Positions 1 through 12,301 of a stretch of 64,000 bases of DNA are shown one piece after another; positions within the stretch are counted from its first letter, which is position 1, and each line of letters starts with the position of its first letter. The stretch is from Trema orientale (taxonomy: Eukaryota > Streptophyta > Magnoliopsida > Rosales > Cannabaceae). The DNA lies in the NCBI GenBank assembly GCA_002914845.1, contig JXTC01000008.1, forward strand, positions 1,299,296 to 1,363,295, given 5' to 3'. The translations under genes were made by a program, and so were the position numbers. The notes beneath the pieces were generated by a model. The model saw only the letters and a program-made list of their open reading frames with translations, made no database searches and was not told the origin of the DNA.

Positions 1-129
1 CTTTGAAAATTTCTTCCACTTTGGTCCTTACCTGAAATTAATTCACACTTTAACCAATTTTATTTATTTTAAATTCCTAATTTTTGTGAAAAGACCAAAT
101 TACCCTTTATAAAAATCAAGGTTTTTACA
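1..129 (-). repeat. 3' LTR fragment of the chromovirus
   Basis: Near-identical to the right end of the LTR ending at 7367. Read on the minus strand it starts TGTAAAAACC immediately after the polypurine tract. The remainder lies outside the window, so the left target duplication cannot be tested. Confidence 0.93.
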
Positions 130-144
130 TCCTCCCCTCCTTAA
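130..144 (-). other. Polypurine tract
   Basis: On the minus strand a purine run (AAGGAGGGGAGGA) directly precedes the TG of the 3' LTR. This is the usual plus-strand primer position and form for plant Ty3/gypsy elements. Confidence 0.85.
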
Positions 145-182
145 GGGAATTTCGTCCCGAAATTCAGAGTACAAAGTATAAA

Positions 183-1520
183 TCAGAGTACAACCTCAAG
201 TTGAAAGTTAAACAAATGAGGATACTTTTCGTACATCTCAGTCTCAAGTTCCCAAGTTGCTTCTTCTTCCTTGTGGTGTTCCGAAAGAACCTTGACAAGT
301 GGAATCTGTCTGTTACGAAGCACCTTGAGTTCTCTTCCCAGTATTCGAACTGGTTGTTCCTCATAAGTCACATTCTCTTGGATAGGTACTTCCATGTACT
401 GGATAACATGAGATGGGTCAGATATATACTTACTGAGCATTGAGACATGAAATACATTGTGTACTCGACCCAATTGCGGTGGCAGATCCAGACGATAAGC
501 AACAGGCCCAATTCTATCAGTAATCTCGAATGGCCCAATGTACCTTGGAGCTAACTTCCCTTTAACTCCAAATCTCGTGACTCCACGCATGGGCGAGACT
601 TTCAAGAATACCCTGTCACCAACGTCAAACTCTACCTCGCACCTTGTGGGGTCTGCATAGCTTTTCTGGTGACTCTGAACAATCTTGAGTCTCTTTCTGA
701 TCTTGTTAACCTTCTTAGTAGTCTCTTGTACTAGCTCTGGCCCAAGAGTAACACGCTCCTCTGCATCAGCCTAACATAAGGGTGATCTGCATGGTCTCCT
801 ATATAGTACCTCATATGGAGCCATGCCAAGACTGGTTTGGTAGCTGTTATTGTAAGCAAACTCCACCAATGACAGGTGATCATCCCAGCTTCCACCAAAA
901 TCCAGTATACATGAGCGAAGCATATCCTCTAGAATCTGTATAGTTCTTTCAGATTGGCCATCTGTCTGAGGATGATGAGCTGTACTGAGATTCAGTTCTA
1001 TTCCCAAAGCCCTTTACAAAGCTCTCTATAACTTTGATGTAAACCTTGGATCTCGGTTAGATACTATGCTTGACGGTACACCATGTAAGCGAACAATGTT
1101 GTCCACATAAAGACGACTCAGTTTTGTGAGTAAAAAGTCAATCCTGATCGGTATGAAGTGGGCGGTCTTGGTCATCCGATCAACTATCACCCAAACAGCG
1201 TCATTCTTTCTTCGAGTTCTTGGTAGACCTGTTACAAAATCCATAGTGATTTTATCTCATTTCTACTCCGGAATAGGTAAAGGCTGAAGTAGTCCAACTG
1301 GCCTCTGGTGTTCTGCCTTGACTTGCTGACAAGTCAAACACTTAGCCACAAAAGTAGCTACCTCTCGTTTCATGCCTTTCCACCAGTACTGCCTCTTCAG
1401 ATCATGGTACATCTTAGTGCTACCAAGATGTACTGCGAATTTGGACTTATGAGCCTCAATTAGAATAGTCTCTCTAAGATGAGGGTCATTGGCTATAGCT
1501 AGTCTTCCATTGAAAAGCAC
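183..1520 (-). pseudogene. Integrase plus chromodomain-like tail (pol 3' part), broken
   Basis: One reading frame runs through the whole stretch, interrupted only by stops at 1263-1265, 1257-1259, 1026-1028, 1014-1016 and 771-773. In order it encodes the H2C2 zinc-binding domain (HKSKFAVHLGS with CLTCQQ), the integrase core (VDRMTK for the first Asp, QTDGQSE for the Glu), a GPY-type region ([10 protein letters not shown]) and a tail rich in [14 protein letters not shown] that resembles the chromodomain-like end of Tekay-type elements. The second catalytic Asp, normally in SDRDPRF, reads SNRDPRF, so the enzyme would be inactive even if read through. Family consensus suggests the stops were Trp or Gln codons. 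Confidence 0.88.
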
Positions 1521-1723
1521 AAACCCTTCTCTATTGGTACTCCAACTATCTAACTGCTCACCATTCTGAAGTTGATTCCAGATTGCCCTCAGTTCTTGAT
1601 CTTGCCACTGACTTTATTGTGCTATCTGGAGAAGTGATGGCGTAGCCACAATATTGCTGATACAAGCAGTTTTCCCATTTTCCCTATACTCTAGGTATAG
1701 TCACCAATGGTAACTGAATTCTT

Positions 1724-3769
1724 CTAATCTTCTAGTATCAAGGAAGCAAGCATGCTATGAGACTTTCTGCTCAAGGCATCAGCTACAATATTGGCTTTTC
1801 CAGGATGGTACTGAAGTTCGATGTCATAGTCCTCCATATACTCAACCCATCTTCTTTGTCTCAAGTTTAAGTTTCGTTGAGTAAACAGATACTTTAGACT
1901 CTTATGATCAGAATGAATCTCAAATTTCACACCATACAGATAATATTTCCAAATCTTAAGAGCAAAGATCACAGCTGCTAACTCCAAGTCATGAGTGGGA
2001 TAGTTCTTCTCATGTGGCTTTAACTGGCGGGAAGCATAAGCCACTACCTTACCATTCTGCATTAAGACACATCCCAATCTTAAACCAGAAGCATCAGAAT
2101 ATACGACATATAGTTCATTACTATTAGGAACAGTAAGAACAGGTGCAGTTGTTAATCTCCTCTTCAATTCTATGAAAGCTGCTTTACAATCATCATCCCA
2201 TACAAACTTGACATTCTTTCTCGTCAACTTTGTCAAAGGCATTGCAATTCTCGAGAAATTTTCAACAAAACGGTAGTAATAACCCGCTAGAGCAAGAAAA
2301 CTTCTTATCTCAGTGACACTTTTCGGTCTTTCCCATTCTAGAACAGATTCTATCTTGGAAGGGTCAACCGAAATTCCTTCATGAGATATAACATGCCCTA
2401 AGAATTTTACTTCTGTCATCCAGAAATCACACTTGGATCTCTTGGCATAAAGTTGATGGTCTCTTAAGGTCTGAAGCACTATTCTCAAGTGCTTAGCATG
2501 TTCTTCTCGAGTTTTAGAATAGATCAAGATGTCATCGATGAAGACAACCACAAATCTATCTAAATAAGGTCTGAAAATTCTGTTCATAAGGTCCATGAAC
2601 GCTGCTGGAGCATTAGTCAGACCAAACGGCATAACTAAGAACTCAAAGTGTCCATAACGCGTCCTGAATGCAGTTTTCGGTATGTCCTCCTCTCGAATCT
2701 TTAACTGATGATAACCAGATCTAAGATCAATTTTGGAAAAGAATCTAGATCCACCAAGTTGATCAAACAGTTCATCGATTCTTGGTAAGGGATATTTGTT
2801 TTTCACTGTTAGCTGATTCAGTTTTCTATAATCCACACAGAGTCGAAACGTTCCATCAGCTTTCTTGGCAAATAGAACAGGAGCACCCCATGGAGAGGTA
2901 CTGCTCCTAATGAATCCCTTTGATAAAAGATCATCTAGCTGACTTCTTAACTCAGTCATTTCTGCTGGAGCCATGCGATAGGCTGGAATAGAAACTGGCT
3001 GAGCTCTGGGAATCAAATCAATGCAGAACTCGATCTCCCTATCAGGTGGTAGCCCCGGTAAATCTTCGGAAAAAACATCTGAAAACTCGCTAACCACTGA
3101 TATCCAAGGGTACTGATCGGCGGTTCCCATCTCACCATCGATTGCAAATAAATTCCCATAGCACTCTAGTTTCTTCCTTCCACCTATGCATGCTTTTAGA
3201 ATAGGACTTAATTTCAAAGGATTCGAATGAGCCTGGTAGACAATAGGATACCCATCCTTTGGAAAAAGAGTCACTCTCTTATTAAAACAGTCAACAATTG
3301 CTCGGTATTTGGAAAGCCAATCCATACCGAGAATCATATCGAATTGTTGCAAAGGTAACACTACCAAATCTGCTAGTAGCTTCCTATCATCAATCACAAC
3401 AAGACAACCATGACAGACAGTAGAAACATCGGTAACTCCACCCATGGGTGTTCCCAAAGTCAACAGATTATCCAACACAGAACATTTTAATCCCAACATT
3501 TGTGCAAACAACATAGAGATAAAGGAATGAGAAGCACCAGTATCAAATAAGACATGTGCCCAAGAGTGTGAAATGAGAATCATACCATCAACAACGCCTC
3601 TGCCAGTATGATCATGAGCCTCATCTACTTCTGCAACGGCATAAGCTTGACTAGAAGCTTTGCCTTTCCTTTTGTTTCCTCTTCCTTGACCTGGGCGACT
3701 GCTACTAGTTCCTGGACCGGTACTAGTATATCCACATCCTCCTTGGTTCCCAGAACTTTGTGGAGTCTA
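1724..3769 (-). pseudogene. Protease, reverse transcriptase and RNase H (pol 5' part), broken
   Basis: An open stretch of 619 codons (1724-3583) extends upstream in the same frame to a stop at 3767-3769. It carries the aspartic protease motif [10 protein letters not shown] blocks including [19 protein letters not shown] and the FIDDILIY active-site box, and RNase H ([13 protein letters not shown] and [13 protein letters not shown]). It ends at a TAG at 1724-1726; intact relatives continue into integrase, which here lies in another frame after about 200 frameshifted bases (1521-1723). This is the best preserved coding part of the element. Confidence 0.9.
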
Positions 3770-4850
3770 GAAATTCTGAGTATAGCCTTGGTTGTAGCCT
3801 GAACCTTGTGGCCTATACTGATGTTGGTACTGAGAACCATAAGGCTGCTGGTAAGGAGTAGAGGGGAATACTTGGGACTGAGTCTGAGATTGCACTGGTC
3901 TCATCTGATTGCCCTGAAAAGGAACTGAGGCACTCCGACTTCCCTGTGATCCTCCTTGAGACAATGGAGATTTTTGTTGACGGTAGGGGCAAGTCTTCTT
4001 TTGGTGGTTGCTGTCCACAATTGAAATATCGATAAGGTCCATAGCGACTTTTCCCTGAAGAGCCACTACTGTTGCTACTTCCATTGTTATGAGAATTCTG
4101 CCCTTGCCATTGTCCTTAGTTTTTCTTGTTCATCTTTCTCCCATTGCCCTTGTTTCTTACATGATCCCTCGTTGTTGACCGATCATCAAGAAAAGCCTCA
4201 GCTTTTTGGGCTGCAGCAACTAAGTCAACAAGGTTGCTGAAGGATTGTGTGACAATTTTCTCTAAGATGGCTGGCCTCAAAACCTCCATAAACTTGACAA
4301 TCTGGAGGGTAGGATCTGTTCCAGGTGCATAGGCATATTGTGCTAACTCCATAAACCGTACGTAGTATTCACTCACTGTCATATCACCCTGCTTGAGCCG
4401 TTTATACTCTCTAATCATAGCAGCTCTATGACTAGCATTAGCATAATGACTCCTGAACAATCCCTCAAAGGTCTCCCAAGTCATATCGGTCACATCTTGA
4501 GTCAACTTGACGGTCTCCCACCAATTTACAGCTCCGTCAATCAGCTTGTAAGTACCAAAGGTTACTTGGAACTCAGCTGGTGTTCCAATAGTAGCAAAAA
4601 TCCTCGCGATATCTCTAAGCAATCTTTCGGCCAAAGTGGGATCAGACCTCCCATCAAATGATGGCGGATTGAGCTTTATGAAGTCCTTGAAAAAATTAGC
4701 CTGACGGGCCTCAGGGTCTCGCTCCATCCTTAGACCCGGTAATGCTCTTAAAGCATCATACAAGTTTGCCAGAGGGTCAGGAATTTATTGTTGTGGTGGA
4801 GGAGTCTCAGCCCTAGGCTCTTGCCTCGGTATTCTTCTCCTCAGAGGCAT
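3770..4850 (-). pseudogene. gag with split zinc knuckle, broken
   Basis: The likely start is the ATG at 4848-4850, giving MPLRRRIPRQEPRAE and then a TAA at 4785-4787. The frame reopens into a retrotransposon gag (capsid) domain (FKDFIKLNPPSFDGRSDP, VNWWETVKL, KQGDMTVSEYYVRFMELAQYA) up to a TAA at 4116-4118. Beyond it a Ser/Gly/Gln-rich stretch leads to a CCHC zinc knuckle: FNCGQQ in the gag frame, but the rest (QKKTCPYRQQ) in the pol frame, so a frameshift near 4005 cuts the knuckle. Downstream is a low-complexity Gln/Tyr/Ser linker ending in a TAG at 3767-3769. Confidence 0.88.
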
Positions 4851-4961
4851 TCTAATTCTGTATTCATATGCCAAAATATTAGTGAGACAGTGATGCAAGT
4901 ACTTTTCAAAAGAAGTCACAATCTAGTCTAATGGTGTCACATCCGAGGTAATTAAACCTCT

Positions 4962-4973
4962 GCTCTGATACCA
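4962..4973 (-). other. Primer-binding site, initiator Met-tRNA
   Basis: The minus strand reads TGGTATCAGAGC nine bases after the 5' LTR end. This is the standard complement to the 3' end of initiator methionine tRNA used by most plant LTR elements. Confidence 0.9.
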
Positions 4974-4982
4974 AAAATATTC

Positions 4983-7367
4983 TGTCACGACCCAAACCCG
5001 GGCCAGTGGCAGAAGGAGAATTTCACAAGTGGAAATTCATTATTTGTTTTAGAAAATTTTAGAAATTTCAATTTTCAGAAAAACGACAGCTTCTGAAAAA
5101 GTTTATAAAAATAATTCAAATTGTAAATTCCCACAGTTTGTGATCACCACTAGACATAGACTGTTGATAATAGTAATAAAACATACATATGCATCACCAT
5201 TGTCATTACAAGTAGGCATAATGGGGAATACAGACTAAATCCCAAAGTATGAGCCTTAAATATTATTACAAATCCAAACTGAGTTATCAAGTATTTACCA
5301 ACTACTAAACTAGAACAAATCTTCCAGTCCTAGTCACTCCACTCCGGAGTTACTCAAATCACACTCTAAGCCACCTGAGAGGGGAAAGATAAAAGGGTGA
5401 GCATTTTCATGCTCAGTAGGAATTCAAATACCTTTTTAGTATGAATGCAACTTTGAAACCTGCATGGTTAGTACCTTTCAAAAATCCAGTTATAAACAAG
5501 TTCGCAAATGATCAAGAGTAATCACATATTCAAATTCAAAATCAAAACCAAAGTCACCATCATATTCGTAATCATGTTGTACATATCATAAATCAACCAA
5601 GTACAAGTATATCTATGAACTCCCATCCTCTCATCACGGTCCTGTAATACCTCTGGAACAGAGATACCCAACATCCTGACACTACCCAGAGGTGTGTCAG
5701 CAAAACCTGCGCAGGGGCCTAGGTCTCTCACCTAGCACTGCAGCAACTCGCCAGCGATCTAAATACCATGATGCTAAAATGGAACTCAAGTGTGTGATTC
5801 CATGGTAGGTACAACATATCATAAAGTGTGTAATAACCATGCATCAAGTATATCAAGAAATCATGCTTAAAAACTCATTTGGTATTATTCTGGGATTTAC
5901 AGAAAATTGGGCAGCATAACGGCTGTATTTTCCCAAAACTAAATTTTTAAACCTGTATAAAAATCATACAAACCAATCCCAGAACAATCCAATACATTTC
6001 AACAGTTCAAAAGTCCATCAGATATCCAATCAAATCCATAAAATCAATAAAAATCGACAATTTCAAGAAATAGGTCATAATGCATAATTCAAAACAAAAT
6101 AAGTAGAAAACTTGGTAATTGAACCCCTACCTCACCGAAATAGCTAGACTAGGCTATCGGCGCCCGTAGATTCTCCCGTTGGTCACCCGATCACTCGGAG
6201 GGTCGTTTCGGGATCCCGTGAGCTCGCTTTGAGGGGTGACTTTCCAAACGAAGGCTCAAATTGCGAAACGGAGGCCACCACTGAATTCAAAGCACACAAA
6301 AACGTTGGGTTAGACATATAAATCGAGGCGAAATCCCGAGCCTCGTGTCTCAGATTTCGTGCCAACTCAAAACCTATTGATATTTTATATCAAAACTCGT
6401 CTCTTGACCTTACTTAGTCCAATTCCGAAGTCCAATTTCAGTTTCGAGGTCTCTAGCTCAGATTTGGGCTTAATTAGAAACTAATTAGAAAAGTTACAAA
6501 AATACCATTTTCTGAAAATATTTAGATAAACGCCACAAAATTCAGATCAGTTTTTCTCTCACTCCTTACATCCAATTTCCACAAATCCACCACTCTTTCT
6601 CCTATCTTAAACCACATTTCCATCCCTCAAAGTTTCATGAGTATTGGATGAACATAATAAAATAATTGCACAAATACCAATTTTTCGTGACGAAAATACC
6701 ATAAAAAGTTTTAGGAGCTCACCGGAGCTTGGCCGGAAATTTGTGGCAGTGGAGGGTCGACCCACGTAGGAGAAAGCTTGGGCTTCGATTTGATGGCAGT
6801 GGGTGGCGGCTAAGGGTGGTGGAATGCCAGATTTTGGTCGCGATGCCACAGCTTAGGCGTGTGCGACGGGGCAACTTCGCACCTCTCTCCTTCGCAGGTG
6901 GTCGCGCGATGGTGGCCGGCGATGGGCGGCGTCTAGTCGCCGGTCAGCGGGGAAGAGATCCCGACCGGAGTTGGGCGGTGGGTCGTCGCCGGCAGTGAGA
7001 AATACAGCTGCAAAGTGAGGTGTGCGAGAGAGAGAAGAAGAAGAAGAAGAAGAAGAAGAAGAAAGGAAGAAGGAGAACACGTGGGAGTGAGAGGGAATTA
7101 GGGATTTGGGGTATTTAGGGGAATTGTGACATGTGTCACTTATGGGCTGGTCAAGAATAAGTTTTTAAAATTGTAGTATGGCCCATTTTTCAATTTTTGT
7201 CTTCATTTAAGTCCTTAAAAATCTAATTTTGACCCCAACTTTGAAAATTTCTTCCACTTTGGTCCTTACCTGAAATTAATTCACACTTTAACCAATTTTA
7301 TTTATTTTAAATTCCTAATTTTTGTGAAAAGACTAAATTACCCTTTATAAAAATCAAGGTTTTTACA
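4983..7367 (-). repeat. 5' LTR of the chromovirus (about 2.39 kb)
   Basis: Bounded by TG at 4983 and CA at 7367 on the plus strand, next to a correctly placed primer-binding site. A GC-rich island (about 6700-7080) with an (AAG)n microsatellite at about 7033-7063 lies a few hundred bases into the U3 side. Open frames there are low complexity and give no recognisable protein. Confidence 0.9.
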
Positions 7368-8094
7368 GGATATATGCTCTTATTGAATTGAATTATCAAT
7401 ATAAATTATTAGGGATTTATTGTGGTGTTAATGCTTTAAACTTGTAAGCTCTACATGGGATATTTTTAAAATTTTAAGTTTCTTTTTTTCTTTTTCCCGG
7501 GTGCATGTGGGGGAAATAGGAAGTCCATTTTACTATAGAATGATGGTAAAGATTCCAACTATTTTCTCAAAATTTTAATTACAACACATATAATTGTGGA
7601 TTTTCTCTATTTAATTAGTTTATTAGAACATACTACAAATAAACTTAATAATATTTAACGATTGAATAGTAACAATTCATATGTCATATGTGTTGGTATT
7701 ATAAAATTAGAATAAAACTTGAGATTTCTTACATTGTTCTTTATTATAATTGAGTTTCTAACTTGCTTTAGTTTACATATATAGGGAACTTTGAATACCA
7801 ATATTTTGTTTTTGTGTTGTGTTTTTTTTTTTTTTTTTTTTTGAGTGATTTGAATGCCACTGTTTAAATTTCGAAACTACGTTTTAAACCCAGTTGTGCA
7901 ATTCATTTTTTTTCAATGGAAAAACCTAGACTTTCTATAATTAGTACTTATCACCATGAATGGTATGCGCATAGGTATGGCCAAAAAGACTCGAGAATAG
8001 TCCAGGAAGAAAAACAACTTGATATTTAATTTGGAAACTATAAGCCAACTAAACCATTTTATATTGCTACTTGAGAATGTATTGCTTCTTTCAG
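7368..8094. other. AT-rich stretch, no gene seen
   Basis: No coding or RNA signal was found. A poly-T run lies at about 7822-7842. The stretch separates the retroelement end from the first recognisable USP-like exon and may be intron sequence of that gene. Confidence 0.5.
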
Positions 8095-10015
8095 GTTGAA
8101 TTTAAGATAGAGGTGGCGACAGGACCTTCATGCAGGCATGTAGGCGTAGAAGCAGCCAAGAACTTGAGTGCAACTCTTGTGATTCTTGCTAGGTAGGAAA
8201 GTAATATTTAGACTAATTATTTTCCCCCAACTTGTAAGTTGGAAATTTTTGCAAAAATGCATGCATGTATTGTCAATTTATACATGGAAAATAAAACGTT
8301 GCATTACGTTAGGCTTTTCGAGAATAAAAGAGCAAGAGAAATGGAGCTGAGTATGAGTATTTTTAACTAAAATGACATTTTTAGGAGTATTTTGTAAAAT
8401 TATTTTTTTATATTAGTATCACAATGTTCTATAATGAAGGCCACACCCAACCATAAAATTATGAATTTTTTAGGTATACATGGTTACAAATAATGTAACT
8501 CCTGTCAAACAACAATGTAACACTCATAGAAAAGTCATTTTTCGAAATTTAGTACTATTCATGTCAATTTCCCAAAAAGTACATGTATCTAACAAAAATA
8601 AAAAAATATGCATCCCCTACAAAAAAAAAAAAAAAAACCTCTCTCCCATCTCTCTTTTTTCCTACACTTCCTCTCTCCATAGAAATTGTCACAAAACTCC
8701 AATTTTTTTTTTCAAAAAATAATTATCTTAAGATTGGAAAATATGAATTGTTTTATTTGTTCTGTAAATTTAAGTTAGGTAAAAATTAATGTAAAAAAAA
8801 AATTAGGTAAAAATTAAGGGCCTTAGATGATGCCATTTGTCTTTTAACATTCATGGAATTGACAGAAAGGACATTTTTGCAACTGTTATTGACTCCAGGA
8901 AGCAGAATTAGGACGTAAAATACACATAAAACTTACAAATTATAATGTGTCATTGATTTTAACTACATATGATTATTAAAATATGACGTCACTACATAAT
9001 TAGTACCTGAAAAAAAAAAACATGCTTTATATATTAATCATGTGTGTCGGTAGCATCACTTTCGGGAAGCAGAACTAGTTCTTAAAAAATTAGCCCTAAT
9101 ATTTTTTTCTTTTTAGTTTTTTTTTTTTTTTTTTGGCATAATCTTTTTCCTTATTTAATCCGAATCATAAATTTTGTTATTTTGAATTCTAATGGAGTAA
9201 TCTCACCTTATAAAATTTAGCTTTTAAAAAGTAGTTTGGATTAAATGATTTTGAGTTTATTCAAACAACCTCTCATCCGTATCCGTTTTCAAGTTTTTAT
9301 TTCTGTCTGCTAGCAACGGGATCTGAAATTGATTTGATTTGAGAGAGTAATATACACAATTTAGTTTGTTCATTTGTTTTTTTTTTTTAATAAAACTGAA
9401 AGTAGGTGAGTAATGTGCTTCAAAAAAAAAAAAAAGAAATAAGAAAAGGTAATCATATGCATAATCAAAATGGGTATTCAGTTTTTTTTTTTTTTTTTTT
9501 TCTTTTTGGAAGAGAGGAGGATTCGAATACAAGGAGCCTCCAAATTAGAAGGAAATGTAAGTGCAAATATTCTCTCTTTAAGAAAATGTCAAAAAAGAAT
9601 TTCCATGTAATAATTAATGTGGAACAAAAAAAAAAATTAAAAAACGAAGGTCTAACCTTAGCCTATGATAAATTTCTTTTTGTCTTATATATGAAAATAG
9701 GAAATAATAATTCAAATTAAGGATCATAAAAGTAAACGACGTGAATTATTTCTCATTTGGAAATTTGAAGAACTGCAGGGAAATGAAGAATGATACGAAG
9801 TACTTCTTAGAGAACCTTTCGTGTGGAGTTTCAAGAGTAAAGAGTAACGGCAAAATTGAAGTATTAAGAGCGCCAAAAGCAAGAGCGAGGCACAATAATG
9901 TCAAACTCACCGATGTGGTGATGATCAGCCGCCGGAGCATTAAACCGACGAATCACAACGATGCAACATCGTCAGCATCACCGGGTGAAGATGATCTTTT
10001 CAGCATAGAAATTTA
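8095..10015 (+). CDS. USP-like domain protein, last two exons (5' part missing)
   Basis: Two exons fit in phase. Exon A is 8095-8192, after a cag acceptor and before a gtagga donor; it encodes VEFKIEVATGPSCRHVGVEA followed by AKNLSATLVILA. Exon B is 9779-10015, after a ctgcag acceptor; it encodes EMKNDTKYFLENLSCGVSRV and ends FSIEI-stop. The split Arg codon (AG/G) joins correctly. Wording and spacing resemble the N-terminal universal-stress-protein-like (adenine nucleotide alpha-hydrolase) domain found on a family of plant receptor-like, often inactive, protein kinases; this is my recognition of the family, not a search result. The exon(s) for the first half of the domain are not in 7368-8094, and no kinase domain follows, so the gene is partial: either its 5' part lies left of the retroelement or it is a relic. 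The intron is about 1.6 kb and full of poly-A/T runs. Confidence 0.55.
8193..9778. other. Intron-like AT-rich stretch with homopolymer runs
   Basis: Lies between the two USP-like exons. It holds poly-A or poly-T runs near 8622, 9113, 9377, 9420 and 9482. Open frames here are Lys/Phe homopolymer artefacts. Confidence 0.5.
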
Positions 10016-10393
10016 ACTCCAAGCTACTACTATATATCACTAATAAGAAAAAGTCTGTTTGTCTTGATTGGGATTTTCTCTCTCTCTCGGCTCTAGTTTA
10101 TAAATAAGTTACTAGCTAGCTAGCAAACTTTGTTTATATCATTTTCCAAGTGTTATTCGAATTTTGAGTCCTGTTTTTTTTTTTTTTTAAATATTGATTG
10201 GGATGAATAAGGGTGCATCGTGTTTGTACTCATAATGCAGGTGCCAAGCAATGAAAATATTCTTAAATGCATGGATGTATAGAAATATCCTTCCTTGTCC
10301 GTTCCTTCCTTGATAACCTTGAGAAATAAGCTTGAATTTTGATCGAATTATTGCTTAAGTTTGATTGTATTGGAGTTAATTATATTACTATTA
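10016..10393. other. 3' flank of the USP-like gene
   Basis: Probable 3' UTR followed by AT-rich DNA, with a short CT repeat near 10077 and a poly-T run near 10172. No further gene seen. Confidence 0.4.
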
Positions 10394-11153
10394 GGGGCAG
10401 TTTGGTACGGGGAGTTCCAAGTTTTCAGATTAATAAGAAAGCTGAGTAGGGTAATGTGATTGTCAGGAAATATGAATAACTGTGTTTGGTTATGCACTGA
10501 AATTTTTTAAGATTCTCATAAATGCCAGAAATTTGTGTTTATTTGAACACGGGAATGTACTGATTTTTTGTATTTTGTCCAAAATAATTGAAATAATTAT
10601 TTTTGGTCCCTTTTTTTAATAATGAATAAACATTTTTTTAAAGAATAATATTAATTTCTCACAAAATAAAAAATATTTTTATTTAAAATAATTATAAAAT
10701 TCTCAAAACACTCTTAGGTTGTTTACGGTTTGATATGTTATTTTTTGGAATCGTGTACTTATTTAGGTCGTATACGGTTTGATGTGTTATTTTTTGGAAT
10801 CATGTACTTATTTAAGTCGTATACGGTTTGATGTGTTATTTTCTGAAATCGTATACTTCCTTAGGTTGTATAAGGTTCTATGTGTTATTTTCTGGAATCG
10901 TGTACTTCTTTAGATCGTATACAGTTTTATATGTTATTTTCTATAATCGAATGAGGGACCCACAGTTTTGAGTTTACGGGGCATATGAAATCCACTACTT
11001 CATATTGCTTTCACATTACCTCATTCCTTAACAAAGTGAGCCCCGATGCATCCATTTATCCAGGTTTCAAAAAAGCCCAATACCTTTTACCAAATATGGG
11101 AATTTCTAAGATTCTCATTCCCACCCAAACTTTAACTCATACCAAACAGCTCC
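10394..11153. mobile_element. Putative TIR element with internal 49-bp tandem repeat
   Basis: The ends are imperfect inverted repeats: GGGGCAGTTTGGTACG at 10394 and, read in reverse complement from 11153, GGAGCTGTTTGGTATG. This end sequence is typical of plant Harbinger/hAT-type MITEs. I could not find a convincing target duplication. A related left end occurs at about 22687. Confidence 0.5.
10718..10950. repeat. Tandem repeat, 49-bp unit, about 4.7 copies
   Basis: Successive units begin GTCGTATACGGTTTGATGTG or close variants and end near a TTATTTAG-like block. Copies differ by a few substitutions each. Confidence 0.85.
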
Positions 11154-12296
11154 TATAGTTTTTTTCGGTAGATTTGTGGACTAAAAATTAGAAAAAATAG
11201 TAAAACAAATAAAAGAAAATACGTAGGACCATGTATTTGAAAAATATGTAGTAAACATTATATTAAAAACAATGTGGGACTAGATTTATTAGAAAATAAG
11301 AAAGGCAAAAATAAATAAATGAAAAAAAGAAGAAGAGAGAAATAGAAAAATGGCCGAATTTATGGATGCTTTTCAAACACTATTTAAAAAAATGGCTGAG
11401 TTTACAAAAAAAAAGTTGAAATATATCAGTTTTATAAGAAATATGTCTGTATTAAAAGTAATATATTTCATATTGACATAATGATATGCAAAAATTGATA
11501 TAACATACATAAAGTTGATATACAAAAAAAAAAAATATCTACTAAAAATTGTAATTTGAAAAAAAAAAAAAGAATGAGAAAAAAATGATTTATGAAATAG
11601 GTAAAAAAAAAAAAAACTTTTTTTGAAACTAATTTGAAATACTCAAGTAGAATCTAATTCAAAGACATACTCAAATAGAAAATGTGAGATCTACATTTAT
11701 TTAGGATAAAAATAAAAGTGTTGCCCAAATGTGACCAAAAGGGACTTGCTGCCTCTTGGTGGGCTAACCAATTTCTCAAATTAAAGTTTGTCACTTAAAT
11801 TTTAAAACATCTCAAATTTTCATATTTTTTATATTTGAGAATTTTATTTTTGTGGCAATCGTCGTGGTCTTGTTATGGTCATAAAACTGACATTACAATA
11901 TAAAATTCATAATTTACAAACTAACCTTAAAAAGTTAAGAATTAATACAACCTTCAAATAATAATCTCATGGTTAGTTGGTTTCCAATTATTCCCCAAAA
12001 TGATTGAAAATTTGCAGTATGGCCCAAACTTAATTCAAAATCTTTTCATAGTGACCCTGAAAAAATCAAGTTTTATCCCAAAACGTTCGAAAATTTTGAT
12101 TTAGCCTTGGGCGGTCAACAAAGCCAAATTAACCAAGGCTGTAAGCCCAAAACCATCTTCAAGATTTATGAAACGCCAAAAAATTAATGGATAATTAGCG
12201 TTTAGGATATTATGACTTCTTTCAAAATGATTATTAGTGTATGGCTTTTATTACTGAAGGTTGTGATTTGACCAAAAAAACCCCTTATGACATCAA
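11154..12296. other. AT-rich intergenic stretch
   Basis: No gene seen. Poly-A runs occur near 11523, 11560 and 11604. Confidence 0.5.
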
Positions 12297-12301
12297 GTAA
12301 A

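Larger units (their letters stand above)
1..7367 (-). mobile_element. Degenerate Ty3/gypsy chromovirus (Tekay/Del-like), 3' LTR cut by window edge
   Basis: The order on the minus strand is 5' LTR (4983-7367), primer-binding site (4962-4973), gag, protease, reverse transcriptase, RNase H, integrase, a chromodomain-like tail, polypurine tract and the first 129 bases of the 3' LTR. The first 129 bases of the window match the right end of the LTR at 7239-7367 with one or two substitutions. Coding parts are closed by nonsense codons and at least two frameshifts, so the element cannot make its own proteins. Clade assignment rests on the 2.4-kb LTR and on the integrase C-terminal wording and is an inference. 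Confidence 0.93.

Noticed and set aside
6607..7080. Open frames on both strands in the GC-rich island of the chromovirus LTR
   Set aside because: Low-complexity Arg/Gly/Ser sequence, lying inside an LTR U3 region; no domain on either strand.
9257..9720. Lys/Phe-rich frames near poly-A and poly-T runs
   Set aside because: Homopolymer artefacts with no domain or splice support.
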